A stretch of DNA of 25,869 nucleotides, taken from the NCBI GenBank assembly GCA_028688175.1, contig JAQTYS010000008.1, positions 1 through 25,869 on the forward strand. Reading direction: 5' to 3'. This DNA is from Methanothrix sp. (lineage in GTDB: Archaea > Halobacteriota > Methanosarcinia > Methanotrichales > Methanotrichaceae). Made by a program: the position numbers and the translations under genes. The notes beneath the pieces were generated by a model. The model was not told the origin of the DNA. It was given only the letters and a program-made list of their open reading frames with translations, and made no database searches. Below are positions 16,660 to 23,999 of this stretch, in pieces; positions within the stretch are counted from its first letter, which is position 1; every line of letters starts with the position of its first letter.

Positions 16660-16713
16660 TTCGCGGCTTCGCGTGAGATTCAACCAGGGTACGTTTTCAC
16701 GCGAAGGAGCGAA
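16660..16713. terminator. Hairpin between convergent genes (bidirectional terminator candidate)
   Basis: CTTCGCGTGA (16667-16676) and TCACGCGAAG (16697-16706) form a perfect 10-bp stem around a 20-base loop. After a 2-base mismatch the pairing continues with TTCGC (16660-16664) against GCGAA (16709-16713). It lies in the 104-base gap between two facing stop codons and is followed on the + strand by TTTTT (16741-16745). Confidence 0.65.
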
Positions 16714-16743
16714 GATGCGAAGTTAAACATCACCCGCGGATTT

Positions 16744-18822
16744 TTACTCTAATGACTTTTGCTTGCTGACCCTCTGGTGGTGGCGGTACATGATGCCCAG
16801 GGCGTCGGCAACCTGTTCGGGTGTTCCGAAGACTGGAATGCCGGCATTCTCCAGCTTGATAACATCGGTTTGGGCAAACTCCTTTCCAGCCACACAGGCA
16901 ATGATGGGTTTGCCCTTGTAATCGATCTTCTGGAGAGCATCCACGTAGCTGCCTAAAATCTCTGCCTGCAATACCACGATAAAGCTGCCCACATCATCGC
17001 TGTCCACGCCAATCTCAATGGTCCTCTTTACGGTCTCGGCGTCCTGGCTGAAGGTGTAGTCCACCGGGTTGGTGCCGCAGACATAATCAGGCAGCAGGCC
17101 CTTCAGCCGCTGCAATAAGTGGGGCTCGAGCTCAGAGAGACGCATGCCGTTGTCGGTGATGGCATCGGCGGCGATAACGCCAAGCGAGCCGGCATAGGTT
17201 ATTATAAATACGCCTTCTCTTTTGGGCAGCGGCTGCTTGGAAATAGCACGAGCCAGGTTGAACATGTGCTCATAATCGCGGGCTCGTATGATCCCGGACT
17301 GGCGGAAGACGGAGCTGAAGATCTGGTCGTTGCCGGCCAAGGATGCCGTGTGAGATGCTACTGCTTTTTTTCCGGCAGCGGTTCGACCGGACTTGAGAAC
17401 TACAACCGGTTTGTCCTGAGTGATGCGTCGGGCCACATCAATGAAACGCCGCCCACCTTTCACAGACTCAAGATACATGCAGATGACATTGATGTTCTCA
17501 TCTTTGCTCACCGCCTCCAGAATATCGGTCTCGTTGATATCCAGCTTGTTGCCGATGGTGGCGATTATGCCGAAATCCATGATATGGCGCAGTCCCCAGA
17601 GCATACCGGCTGCACACACTCCCGCCTGGGAGACCAGGCCGATATTGCCCATGGATAGAGCGTCCACAATGCCGATGGATTGGACCATGCTGCAGTGGGT
17701 ATTGATGATGCCGGAACAGTTGGGTCCGAGCAGCCGCACGCCATACCTGTCGGCAATATCCTTCATCAGCAGCTCAATCTTCTTGCCGTCCTCGCCCAAT
17801 TCTGCGAAGCCGGCTGACTCAACCACGATGTAGCGCACGCCGCATTTGCAGCACTCCTCAACTACCTCCGGGGTTATGCCTGCCGAGACAAGGATGATGG
17901 CTACATCCACCGGTTCCGGCACAGCGCTGATGCAGGGATAAGCTTTGCAGCCGCAAATCGCATCTGCCTTGGGATTGATGGGATAGAGCTTTCCATTGAA
18001 ATTATGGCTGACAAGATTGGTAAAGACGTTCCAGCCAAGCTTTCCCGGCGTGCCGGAGGCTCCGATGACGGCAATGCTTCTGGGATAGAACAAATCATGC
18101 AGGTCCTGTTTCACGGCAACCTGCGGCGCAGGGCGCGGCTCTCCCAGAATTATGCGGGCGTCGACCACCAGGTAGCCATCCGGATAGAGGAATACAGGAT
18201 TGAGATCCATCTCCGAGATGTCGGGATTCTTGATGACAAAGTCTGATATAGACATCAAGAGTTTCTCCAGCGCCTCGATATCTGCCGAGATGCCGCGATA
18301 TCCGCGCAGCAATGCATAGCCTTTGATCTCTTCGATCATGTCTCTGGCATCTGAGGCAGAGATAGGAATAGAGCGGAAGGAGACATCCTTTAGGACTTCC
18401 ACGAATACTCCGCCCAGGCCAAACATCAATACCGGTCCGAAGGTTTCATCATTGGCCACGCCTACGATGGCCTCCACACCCGGCCGGGCCATCTTCTGCA
18501 CACAGATGCCCACGACCTCTTTGTCTTGGAATGACGCAGTGATTTGCCGGTAGGCCCTTCTCACCTCATCTGCATCCCTCAAATCCAGCTTAACGCCACC
18601 GGCGTCGGTTTTATGGACTACATCAGGAGAGAGCACCTTCATGGCCACGGGTGATGCCAGGGATTGGAAGATCTCTACAGCTTCGTCCTCCGACCTGGCT
18701 ACCCTGGCACCGGTGGTGGTGATTCCCAGGCTTTCCAGAACGGCTTTGCTCTCATGCTCCATCAGGTAGGTCCGGCCGACTGCCAATGCCCTATCAATAA
18801 CCTCTCGATATTGCTTTGCCAT
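16744..18822 (-). CDS. ADP-forming acyl-CoA synthetase, fused subunits in beta-alpha order
   Basis: The enzyme class converts acyl-CoA, ADP and phosphate to the acid, CoA and ATP (reversible), through phospho-histidines. The 692-residue protein has the ATP-grasp (beta) domain first, residues about 1-225, with the HKTDAGGVKLDL motif (His70, equivalent to the second phospho-His) and FGLGGVFVEVL. The alpha part follows: a CoA-binding Rossmann fold from about residue 245 (SIAVIGASGTPGKLG), LLGPNCSG, LVSQAG, and the phospho-His loop SHTASLAG (His491). Many characterised fused enzymes are alpha-beta, so the order here is the swapped one. The substrate could be acetate or branched/aryl acids; it cannot be read from sequence. 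It is convergent with the surface genes and divergent from the PAC2 gene. AGGGGT precedes the ATG. Confidence 0.92.
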   Translation of the reverse strand: MAKQYREVIDRALAVGRTYLMEHESKAVLESLGITTTGARVARSEDEAVEIFQSLASPVAMKVLSPDVVHKTDAGGVKLDLRDADEVRRAYRQITASFQDKEVVGICVQKMARPGVEAIVGVANDETFGPVLMFGLGGVFVEVLKDVSFRSIPISASDARDMIEEIKGYALLRGYRGISADIEALEKLLMSISDFVIKNPDISEMDLNPVFLYPDGYLVVDARIILGEPRPAPQVAVKQDLHDLFYPRSIAVIGASGTPGKLGWNVFTNLVSHNFNGKLYPINPKADAICGCKAYPCISAVPEPVDVAIILVSAGITPEVVEECCKCGVRYIVVESAGFAELGEDGKKIELLMKDIADRYGVRLLGPNCSGIINTHCSMVQSIGIVDALSMGNIGLVSQAGVCAAGMLWGLRHIMDFGIIATIGNKLDINETDILEAVSKDENINVICMYLESVKGGRRFIDVARRITQDKPVVVLKSGRTAAGKKAVASHTASLAGNDQIFSSVFRQSGIIRARDYEHMFNLARAISKQPLPKREGVFIITYAGSLGVIAADAITDNGMRLSELEPHLLQRLKGLLPDYVCGTNPVDYTFSQDAETVKRTIEIGVDSDDVGSFIVVLQAEILGSYVDALQKIDYKGKPIIACVAGKEFAQTDVIKLENAGIPVFGTPEQVADALGIMYRHHQRVSKQKSLE

Positions 18823-18924
18823 TTTGACCCCTAAATTAGCATATTCTTGCAGGATTTCATGCTTAAAAAGCTTGTCCGAATTGTGAAAGAAATCTCTGTT
18901 GTCATCTGTCCATGAAGCGATGCT

Positions 18925-18939
18925 CTTATCTCAGATAAG
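18925..18939. repeat. Inverted repeat in the divergent promoter region before the PAC2 gene
   Basis: CTTATC-TCA-GATAAG is a perfect 6-bp palindrome with a 3-base centre, ending 16 bases before ATG 18956. The 133-base gap must carry promoters for both this gene and the acyl-CoA synthetase, so the site could be an operator. Small enough to be chance. Confidence 0.35.
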
Positions 18940-18955
18940 TGCCTAATATTTTTGC

Positions 18956-19699
18956 ATGGATAAGGAAATCGTCCAGGTAATTCTTGAGAAGGAGCCCACT
19001 GTCAAGAACCCCATCTTGATAGAGGGTTTCCCCGGAATCGGCCTGGTAGGCAACATCGCCAGCCAGTACATAGTCAACGAATTGAAGATGACCTATCTGG
19101 GGGCTATGAGCTCCAGGTACTTCCCTCCGCTGGCCGTTCTCCTGGGTGGCGTTGTAAACATGCCGGTTCGCATCTATGAGGATGTCGCCAAGGGCCTGGT
19201 AATTATCACTGCCGACATACCAGTGCATCCCCTGGCCGCTTTTGAGATTGGAAAGGAGATTGTATCCTTTGCCCAGTCCCTGGGCGCCAGGGAGATGATC
19301 TGTCTGGCAGGCATAACTGTAATGGGCGACGAGCATCGGGTCTTTGGTGCGGTTAGCCGGCAGGATTTGCTCGATAAGATAAAGGACAAGGCAGAGGTCT
19401 TTGAGCTGGGGACAATTACCGGCATCACGGGAAGCATCATGAATGAGTGCCGCATAAGAAATATGTCGGCAGTCTGCCTTTTGGGCGAGACGGCATCAGC
19501 GGACCCAGACCCAAGGGCGGCCATTGCCACCATTGAGACGCTCAATAAGATCTACGACCTGGGAATAAGCACTGCCAAGCTCTCCGAGCAGACAGAACAA
19601 ATCGAGGTGCAGATGGCGCAATTGGCCCAGCAGATGAAAGCGACCACCACCGAGGAACAGCAAGCCCAGATGCCCAAAGAATTTCCCATGTACGGGTGA
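18956..19699 (+). CDS. PAC2-family protein (archaeal proteasome assembly chaperone homologue)
   Basis: The 247-residue protein begins with the PAC2 signature, ILIEGFPGIGLVGNIASQYIV (residues about 20-40), followed by RYFPP, GVVNMPVRIYE, the strand VIITADIPV and GAREMICLAGI. Archaeal PAC2 homologues such as PbaA and PbaB are linked to 20S proteasome assembly or chaperoning. Family members vary in role, so the precise job is inference. The C-terminal about 50 residues are Gln/Glu-rich and probably a coiled coil or flexible tail (LSEQTEQIEVQMAQLAQQMK). No strong Shine-Dalgarno precedes the ATG, so the transcript may be nearly leaderless. The DUF473-like gene begins 6 bases after the stop, so the two form an operon, and cdc48 lies 2 kb downstream. 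Confidence 0.88.
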   Translation: MDKEIVQVILEKEPTVKNPILIEGFPGIGLVGNIASQYIVNELKMTYLGAMSSRYFPPLAVLLGGVVNMPVRIYEDVAKGLVIITADIPVHPLAAFEIGKEIVSFAQSLGAREMICLAGITVMGDEHRVFGAVSRQDLLDKIKDKAEVFELGTITGITGSIMNECRIRNMSAVCLLGETASADPDPRAAIATIETLNKIYDLGISTAKLSEQTEQIEVQMAQLAQQMKATTTEEQQAQMPKEFPMYG

Positions 19700-19705
19700 T
19701 GTCTC

Positions 19706-20095
19706 ATGATCTACATAGCGTTAACCGGATTGGCAAGACATGTTATAAATGAGCTCACTGCGGCCCGGGTCAGGACCGTGGAGATCCAGAGCCCCAATAA
19801 CTTCTTTGCGCTTCTGCGGGTTTCACCGGGTGACAGGATATTTCTTACCCAGTCCAGTGCCCCGGATATAGTCCCGGGAACGGGAGGGCTCATCGCCAGC
19901 GTCAGAGCTCTTCAGATCATTACTCATCGCACCGTTCAGTCAAACGAGGACTACTACGAAGAGCGTGAGTCTCAGGCGGCCAGAGCCCAGTTGCAGCTGG
20001 TGGGCGTCGGAAAGGTAAGAAAGATCACCAACTTTGAGCCAGGCACGCCACTCATGCTGGATGTGGATGAGGTGCGGTACTGCGACGCGCGCTGA
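19706..20095 (+). CDS. DUF473-like protein of unknown function
   Basis: The 129-residue protein begins MIYIALTGLARHVINELTA and has VRTVEIQSPNNFFALLRVSPGD and GDRIFLTQSS, which I associate from memory with the methanogen/Archaeoglobus family DUF473; I could not verify this. It appears to be a compact mixed alpha/beta domain with no signal peptide, metal-binding cysteines or membrane segment. The middle has a charged helix (EDYYEERESQAARAQLQ). ATG 19706 is preceded by GGTGAT, which overlaps the PAC2 stop codon, so the two genes are probably translated from one message. A role with the PAC2 protein is suggested by position only. Confidence 0.7.
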   Translation: MIYIALTGLARHVINELTAARVRTVEIQSPNNFFALLRVSPGDRIFLTQSSAPDIVPGTGGLIASVRALQIITHRTVQSNEDYYEERESQAARAQLQLVGVGKVRKITNFEPGTPLMLDVDEVRYCDAR

Positions 20096-20435
20096 TAATA
20101 TGAGATGCCAACGGTTGAATGAACCCTTCAGGGGCATGGGAGGAAGTCACCTCATTTCGTCTGCCCGGCAATCAGCTGAAAAGCCTTCAATATTTTTGGC
20201 TCTTTTCTTCCACCGGGACGTCTCTCATCTTCCATGCCACAGCATTCTTCTCATTTCCGTATTTGTATCTTATTCATACTTTATATTGTGTAAAAATGGT
20301 TAAGAGATATCTTTTTCCTGCAAAGATTCTTAAACTTACACGTAGTGTTATCTTTTCATGGCAGCAGTCTTTAATCTACAAAGGCCGCATAAAATAGCGA
20401 TTTTGCATGGCACTCTTAGGAAAGACGCAAGAGCT
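20096..20435. other. Intergenic stretch without a supported gene
   Basis: This 340-base gap follows the DUF473-like gene. Two short frames cross it, but their products are unconvincing (hydrophobic, Cys/Ser/Phe-rich, no start signal). It holds pyrimidine-rich tracts that could end the upstream transcript, a TATA-like TTTATATTG (20280-20288) and a bulged inverted repeat (20300-20333). It probably contains the promoter of the small gene at 20436. Confidence 0.5.
20300..20333. repeat. Bulged inverted repeat upstream of the 50-residue protein gene
   Basis: TTAAGA and TCTTAA form the outer stem and ATCTTT and AAAGAT the inner stem, with a GAT bulge on the left side and a 7-base loop TTCCTGC. It lies 12 bases after a TATA-like box and about 100 bases before the small gene, so it would be at or near the transcript start. 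It could be an operator or a leader hairpin. Confidence 0.4.
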
Positions 20436-20588
20436 ATGGAGCTGCTGACTGCAAAGGAGATTTTGGCTGAGGTCTTTGGTATCCGGATCTCTGAAGTGGA
20501 CGAGATGATCGCAAATAGATTTTCAGGTTGCCATGAATGCCAGAGAGAAAAAGGGCTGTGGCCCAGGGAGTTTCAGTTGGAAGAGTGA
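20436..20588 (+). CDS. 50-residue protein with a CHEC motif, function unknown
   Basis: The short product begins MELLTAKEILAEVFGIRISEVDEMI, an amphipathic helical segment, then has GCHECQREKGLWPREFQLEE. The CHEC pair with nearby His could bind a metal, but only two cysteines are present. A longer frame opens at 20358, but its extra N-terminus is unlike a natural protein start. No clear Shine-Dalgarno is visible. The stop lies 8 bases before the next gene, and the GTGAGG around that stop serves as its ribosome-binding site, so the two are probably cotranslated. I believe similar small proteins occur in other methanogens, but I cannot confirm this here. Confidence 0.6.
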   Translation: MELLTAKEILAEVFGIRISEVDEMIANRFSGCHECQREKGLWPREFQLEE

Positions 20589-20596
20589 GGACTAAA

Positions 20597-21400
20597 ATGA
20601 CTACTTTTGGATTCATAGGCACCGGCCATTTGGGGAGCATGCTGGTCAAGAAGTTCGTGGAGACCGGGGCCATTGAAGCAGCGGCGATCCTGGCCAGCAA
20701 CCGGACAGCTGAGAAGGTGGAGCGTCTGGCAGAGGCAACCGGAATTCGCCCGGCCAGCAATCGTGTTGTGGCACAGCTTTCCGATGTGATCTTCATCTGT
20801 GTTCGGCCCCTGGAGGTCAGGGACGTGCTAAGCGACGTTGCCTACCTGCTCAATTCCGGCAAGCTGGTCGTCTCTGTGGCAGGGGATGTGTCTTTGGAAA
20901 TATTACAGAGCCTCTGCCCGGCCCGTCTGGCCCGCGCCTTTCCCAGCATGGCCTCTCTAAAGCTACAGGGCGTGACTCTGCTCGCTTTCGGTGATAATAC
21001 TACCGCAGAAGACAAGCGGCTTATTGCCGGCCTCTTTCATGCCATCGGACACGCGGTGCCGGCTGAGGAGAAGGACTTTGCCGTGCTGGCCGATCTGACT
21101 AGCTGTGCCCCCGGCTACTTTGCTGCCCTCATGCGTGAATTTGTGCTGGCAGCAGAAAGAAGGGATATCGCGCCTGAGCTGGCAGAACGGCTGGTCAAGC
21201 AGACCCTGCTCGGCACAGCCATGCTTTTAGAGGAAGAGAGTTTTGCCGGGCTGATCAAGAGCGTGGCCACCGTCGGTGGAATCACGGAGATAGGTGTAAA
21301 GGTCATCCAGCGCGAGGCACCAGGCATGTTCGACCAGCTTTTCCAGGCTACAGAGGTCCGTCACGAGCAAGTGAGGACGAAAATAGATGGACATGGATAG
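20597..21400 (+). CDS. Pyrroline-5-carboxylate-reductase-like NAD(P)-binding protein (ProC family, divergent)
   Basis: The 267-residue length and the N-terminal Rossmann loop FGFIGTGHLGSML place this in the ProC family, whose typical members reduce pyrroline-5-carboxylate to proline. IFICVRPLEVRDVL and LVVSVAGDVSLEILQ are standard. The C-terminal dimerisation domain differs from true ProC: the usual SGSGPAY region reads TSCAPGYFAA, and the usual TSPGGTT region reads ATVGGITEIG. This is closer to the ComER-type subgroup, whose substrate is not known to me, so proline synthesis should not be assumed. The frame opens earlier at 20537, but ATG 20597 has GTGAGG 6 bases upstream and gives the correct family N-terminus. 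It follows the 50-residue gene by 8 bases. Confidence 0.8.
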   Translation: MTTFGFIGTGHLGSMLVKKFVETGAIEAAAILASNRTAEKVERLAEATGIRPASNRVVAQLSDVIFICVRPLEVRDVLSDVAYLLNSGKLVVSVAGDVSLEILQSLCPARLARAFPSMASLKLQGVTLLAFGDNTTAEDKRLIAGLFHAIGHAVPAEEKDFAVLADLTSCAPGYFAALMREFVLAAERRDIAPELAERLVKQTLLGTAMLLEEESFAGLIKSVATVGGITEIGVKVIQREAPGMFDQLFQATEVRHEQVRTKIDGHG

Positions 21401-21464
21401 CGATAATGTTACTATTATTGGTGTTAACTATTTTTTAATTCTTAAATTAATTTGCCAACTCATT

Positions 21465-21480
21465 CGAAAGGTTTAAATAT
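21465..21480 (+). promoter_or_regulatory. BRE/TATA promoter of cdc48
   Basis: CGAAAGG followed by TTTAAATAT matches the archaeal BRE-plus-TATA arrangement well and is the best promoter in the window. A start site about 25 bases downstream of the TATA centre falls near 21501-21503, leaving a leader of about 118 bases before the cdc48 ATG. Confidence 0.75.
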
Positions 21481-21490
21481 TGCGATCATC

Positions 21491-21507
21491 ACTAACTATA
21501 GGTTAGT
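21491..21507. repeat. Palindrome at the presumed cdc48 transcription start
   Basis: ACTAAC-TATAG-GTTAGT has perfect 6-base arms around a 5-base centre. It covers the position where transcription from the upstream BRE/TATA box should begin, a classic site for a repressor that blocks RNA polymerase. It may alternatively be a hairpin at the 5' end of the message. Confidence 0.5.
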
Positions 21508-21620
21508 ATCATTATGTAAACTAGGTTCGACCGGTGATCGTGAGGCATTAAATCAATCTCATAAGAACAGGCTAAAAAATTACTTAAGCTTTACATGTGC
21601 ATATACTTTGGAGGATTTTG

Positions 21621-23777
21621 ATGACAGGAGAAATCACACTTAAAGTTATAGAAGCTCGTCCCACAGATGTCGGACGCGGCATTGCTCGCATAGATCCGGC
21701 TGTATTTAGCGAGATGGGCTGGCAGGCAGGAGACGTCGTCAGCATTCAAGGAAAGAAGAAGACCGCGGCATTGCTCTGGCCCGGTTATCCTGAGGACATG
21801 GGTACAGGCATCGTACGCCTGGACGGAAATACCCGCCGAAATGCGGGGGCAAGCATAGATGACAAGGTGCCTGTGAAAATAGCCCAGGCGGCAGCAGCAG
21901 AGTCTGTAACCTTTGCCCCAACTGTGCCCCTGCGCATTACCGGTGCTGAGGCCTATCTGCAAAGATACATGGAAGGGCGGGTCATCACCAGGGGAGATAT
22001 TATCGAGATCCCGGTCATGGGCAGAAAGATTGAGCTTATGGCCACACGTGTCTCTCCATCCAAAGAAGCGGCTGTGATTAGCGACAAGACCAGAATCGAG
22101 ATGTCGGATAAGCCTGCCAAGGAAGAGAAAAAGGGGCCCCACATCAGCTATGAGGATATCGGCGGACTGTCCGCTGAGATCAAGAAGGTGCGGGAGATGA
22201 TTGAGCTGCCCATGAAGCACCCGGAGCTCTTTGAGAGGCTGGGCGTGGAAGCGCCCAAAGGTGTCTTGCTCTACGGCCCGCCCGGCACCGGCAAGACATT
22301 GCTGGCCAAAGCTCTGGCTTCCGAGACCAATGCTCATTTCGAGACTCTGAGCGGCCCGGAGATCATGTCCAAGTACTATGGCGAGTCCGAGGAGAAGCTG
22401 CGCAGTCTCTTCAAGACGGCTGAGGAGCAGGCGCCTTCCATCATCCTCATCGATGAGATCGATTCCATCGCCCCCAAGAGAGAAGAGGTCACAGGCGAGG
22501 TGGAGCGGCGTGTGGTAGCTCAGATGCTGGCCCTCATGGATGGCATGGAGTCACGCGGCAAAGTGGTGGTCATCGGTGCGACCAATAGGCCTGATTCCCT
22601 GGACCCTGCACTGCGCCGCCCTGGCCGCTTTGATCGGGAGATTGAAATCGGTGTTCCCAATCGTCAATCCCGCCTGGAGGTCTTGCAGATCCACACCCGC
22701 AACATGCCTCTCGCCAAAGACGTGAACCCGGAGAAGCTGGCCGATGTGACGCACGGCTTCGTAGGTGCAGATCTTGCGGCCCTGGCTCGTGAGGCTGGCA
22801 TGCGTGCCATCCGGCGGGTCTTGCCGGAGATCGACCTGGAGGTTGAATCCATACCAGCCGATATCCTGAACAAGATTGAGGTGGTCAACGATGACTTCCT
22901 GGAAGCTTTGCGCGAGATGGAGCCTTCAGCCATGCGTGAGGTCATGGTAGAGTCGCCTAATGTGCACTGGGATGATATTGGGGGTCTCGCCGATGTCAAG
23001 CAGCAGCTCGTCGAGTCTGTAGAGTGGCCGCTCACCTACGCCAAGCTCTTCACCCACATGGATGCCAAAGCACCCAAGGGCGTACTGCTCTACGGCCCGC
23101 CCGGTACCGGTAAGACCATGCTGGCCAAGGCAGTAGCCACTGAGAGCCAGGCCAACTTCATCAGCATCAAGGGCCCGGAGTTTCTCAGCAAGTGGGTGGG
23201 CGAGTCTGAGAAGGCTGTGCGTGAGACCTTCCGCAAGGCTCGTCAGGCAGCGCCTTCCGTGATATTTCTGGATGAGATCGACTCCATTGCTCCGGCTCGA
23301 GGCGGATCGACCAGCGATTCGCATGTCACAGAGCGCGTCATATCGCAAATCTTAACCGAGCTGGATGGCCTGGAATCGCTCAACAGCGTCATGGTAATTG
23401 CCGCCACTAATCGGCCGGACATCATCGATTCGGCGCTCCTGCGGCCGGGACGCTTTGACCGGCTCATCGAGATCGGTCTGCCGGACGAGCAGGCTCGCAG
23501 GGAGATCCTGAAGATCCACACCGCCAAGAAGCCCCTGGCAGATGATGTCAAGATTGATGAGCTGGCTAAGAGAACAGAGCAGTTCTCAGGAGCTGATCTG
23601 GGTGCACTGGTTGGCGAGGCGGTAATGCTCGCCATACGGGAGTGCGTCTTGGGCGGAAAGGCGACGATTGAGGCGCAGGTTTGCGAGTACAAACTGGAGA
23701 ACAAGCACTTTGAAGAGGCTTTGAAGACAGTCAAGCCCACTGCCTCCGAGGCGGATATTTACAAGAGGTTCGCCTGA
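21621..23777 (+). CDS. cdc48: Cdc48/VAT-type AAA ATPase
   Basis: This hexameric unfoldase uses ATP to pull apart substrates and can feed the archaeal 20S proteasome. The 718-residue protein has the N-terminal double-psi-barrel substrate domain (residues about 1-190, with EARPTDVGRGIARID), then D1 with Walker A GPPGTGKT at 219-226 and Walker B Asp278-Glu279, then D2 with Walker A at 492-499 and Walker B Asp551-Glu552. Arginine-finger segments (RRPGRFDREIE and LRPGRFDRLIE) follow in each. All catalytic residues are intact. ATG 21621 has GGAGG 6 bases upstream; a frame extension to 21597 is less likely. The C-terminus is YKRFA, which is not a clean hydrophobic-Tyr-X proteasome-docking motif. PAC2 and DUF473-like genes lie upstream on the same strand. 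Confidence 0.96.
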   Translation: MTGEITLKVIEARPTDVGRGIARIDPAVFSEMGWQAGDVVSIQGKKKTAALLWPGYPEDMGTGIVRLDGNTRRNAGASIDDKVPVKIAQAAAAESVTFAPTVPLRITGAEAYLQRYMEGRVITRGDIIEIPVMGRKIELMATRVSPSKEAAVISDKTRIEMSDKPAKEEKKGPHISYEDIGGLSAEIKKVREMIELPMKHPELFERLGVEAPKGVLLYGPPGTGKTLLAKALASETNAHFETLSGPEIMSKYYGESEEKLRSLFKTAEEQAPSIILIDEIDSIAPKREEVTGEVERRVVAQMLALMDGMESRGKVVVIGATNRPDSLDPALRRPGRFDREIEIGVPNRQSRLEVLQIHTRNMPLAKDVNPEKLADVTHGFVGADLAALAREAGMRAIRRVLPEIDLEVESIPADILNKIEVVNDDFLEALREMEPSAMREVMVESPNVHWDDIGGLADVKQQLVESVEWPLTYAKLFTHMDAKAPKGVLLYGPPGTGKTMLAKAVATESQANFISIKGPEFLSKWVGESEKAVRETFRKARQAAPSVIFLDEIDSIAPARGGSTSDSHVTERVISQILTELDGLESLNSVMVIAATNRPDIIDSALLRPGRFDRLIEIGLPDEQARREILKIHTAKKPLADDVKIDELAKRTEQFSGADLGALVGEAVMLAIRECVLGGKATIEAQVCEYKLENKHFEEALKTVKPTASEADIYKRFA

Positions 23778-23813
23778 AGCTAAGGTTAAGTCTAGGGCAA
23801 TAGCCGGACCCTG

Positions 23814-23835
23814 AAGGCCGGACATTTCCGGCCTT
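23814..23835. terminator. Perfect hairpin after cdc48
   Basis: AAGGCCGGA and TCCGGCCTT form a perfect 9-bp stem with the 4-base loop CATT, 36 bases after the cdc48 stop. Only a weak T run follows, so it may protect or define the 3' end rather than terminate by itself. Confidence 0.5.
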
Positions 23836-23892
23836 AAGTCCGATTTAAACTCTGATAAGGGAAATCTCTTTGGTGTGCTCGATCACATCTCT

Positions 23893-23904
23893 GTGGTTAA
23901 CCAC
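23893..23904. promoter_or_regulatory. Perfect 12-base palindrome GTGGTTAACCAC
   Basis: The site is fully self-complementary and lies about 57 bases before the TATA-like box of the transporter gene, followed by TTTTT. It is a candidate operator for a dimeric regulator. Confidence 0.45.
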
Positions 23905-23935
23905 TTTTTCGAAGGCGCTGGCTTTTATGGGGGAC

Positions 23936-23947
23936 TTTGCATGCAAA
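23936..23947. promoter_or_regulatory. Perfect 12-base palindrome TTTGCATGCAAA
   Basis: The palindrome ends 13 bases before the transporter's TATA-like box, and the flanks continue the symmetry loosely (GGGGA to the left, TCCC to the right). A repressor here would overlap the BRE region. Confidence 0.45.
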
Positions 23948-23960
23948 TCCCATGGGGCCG

Positions 23961-23968
23961 ATAAATAC
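23961..23968 (+). promoter_or_regulatory. TATA-like box of the MFS transporter gene
   Basis: ATAAATAC lies so that transcription about 25 bases later would begin near 23990, at or just before the possible starts GTG 23991 and ATG 24000. With no Shine-Dalgarno visible, the message is probably leaderless. Confidence 0.45.
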
Positions 23969-23999
23969 AAATTAGTGGGCCGTTCTTGCAGTGCCTAAC

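Noticed and set aside
17119..17658. 179-residue + strand frame inside the acyl-CoA synthetase gene
   Set aside because: It is antisense to a well-conserved enzyme with motifs throughout and has no domain of its own.
20034..20397. Two overlapping + frames in the gap after the DUF473-like gene
   Set aside because: Products are Ser/Phe/Cys-rich with no start signal and cross a probable promoter and pyrimidine tracts.
21520..21545. GGTTCGACCGGT resembling a tRNA T-loop
   Set aside because: No matching acceptor, D-arm or anticodon stem can be placed around it on either strand.
21452..21643. 63-residue frame in the cdc48 leader
   Set aside because: It starts upstream of the promoter, overlaps the cdc48 start out of frame and has no protein-like composition.
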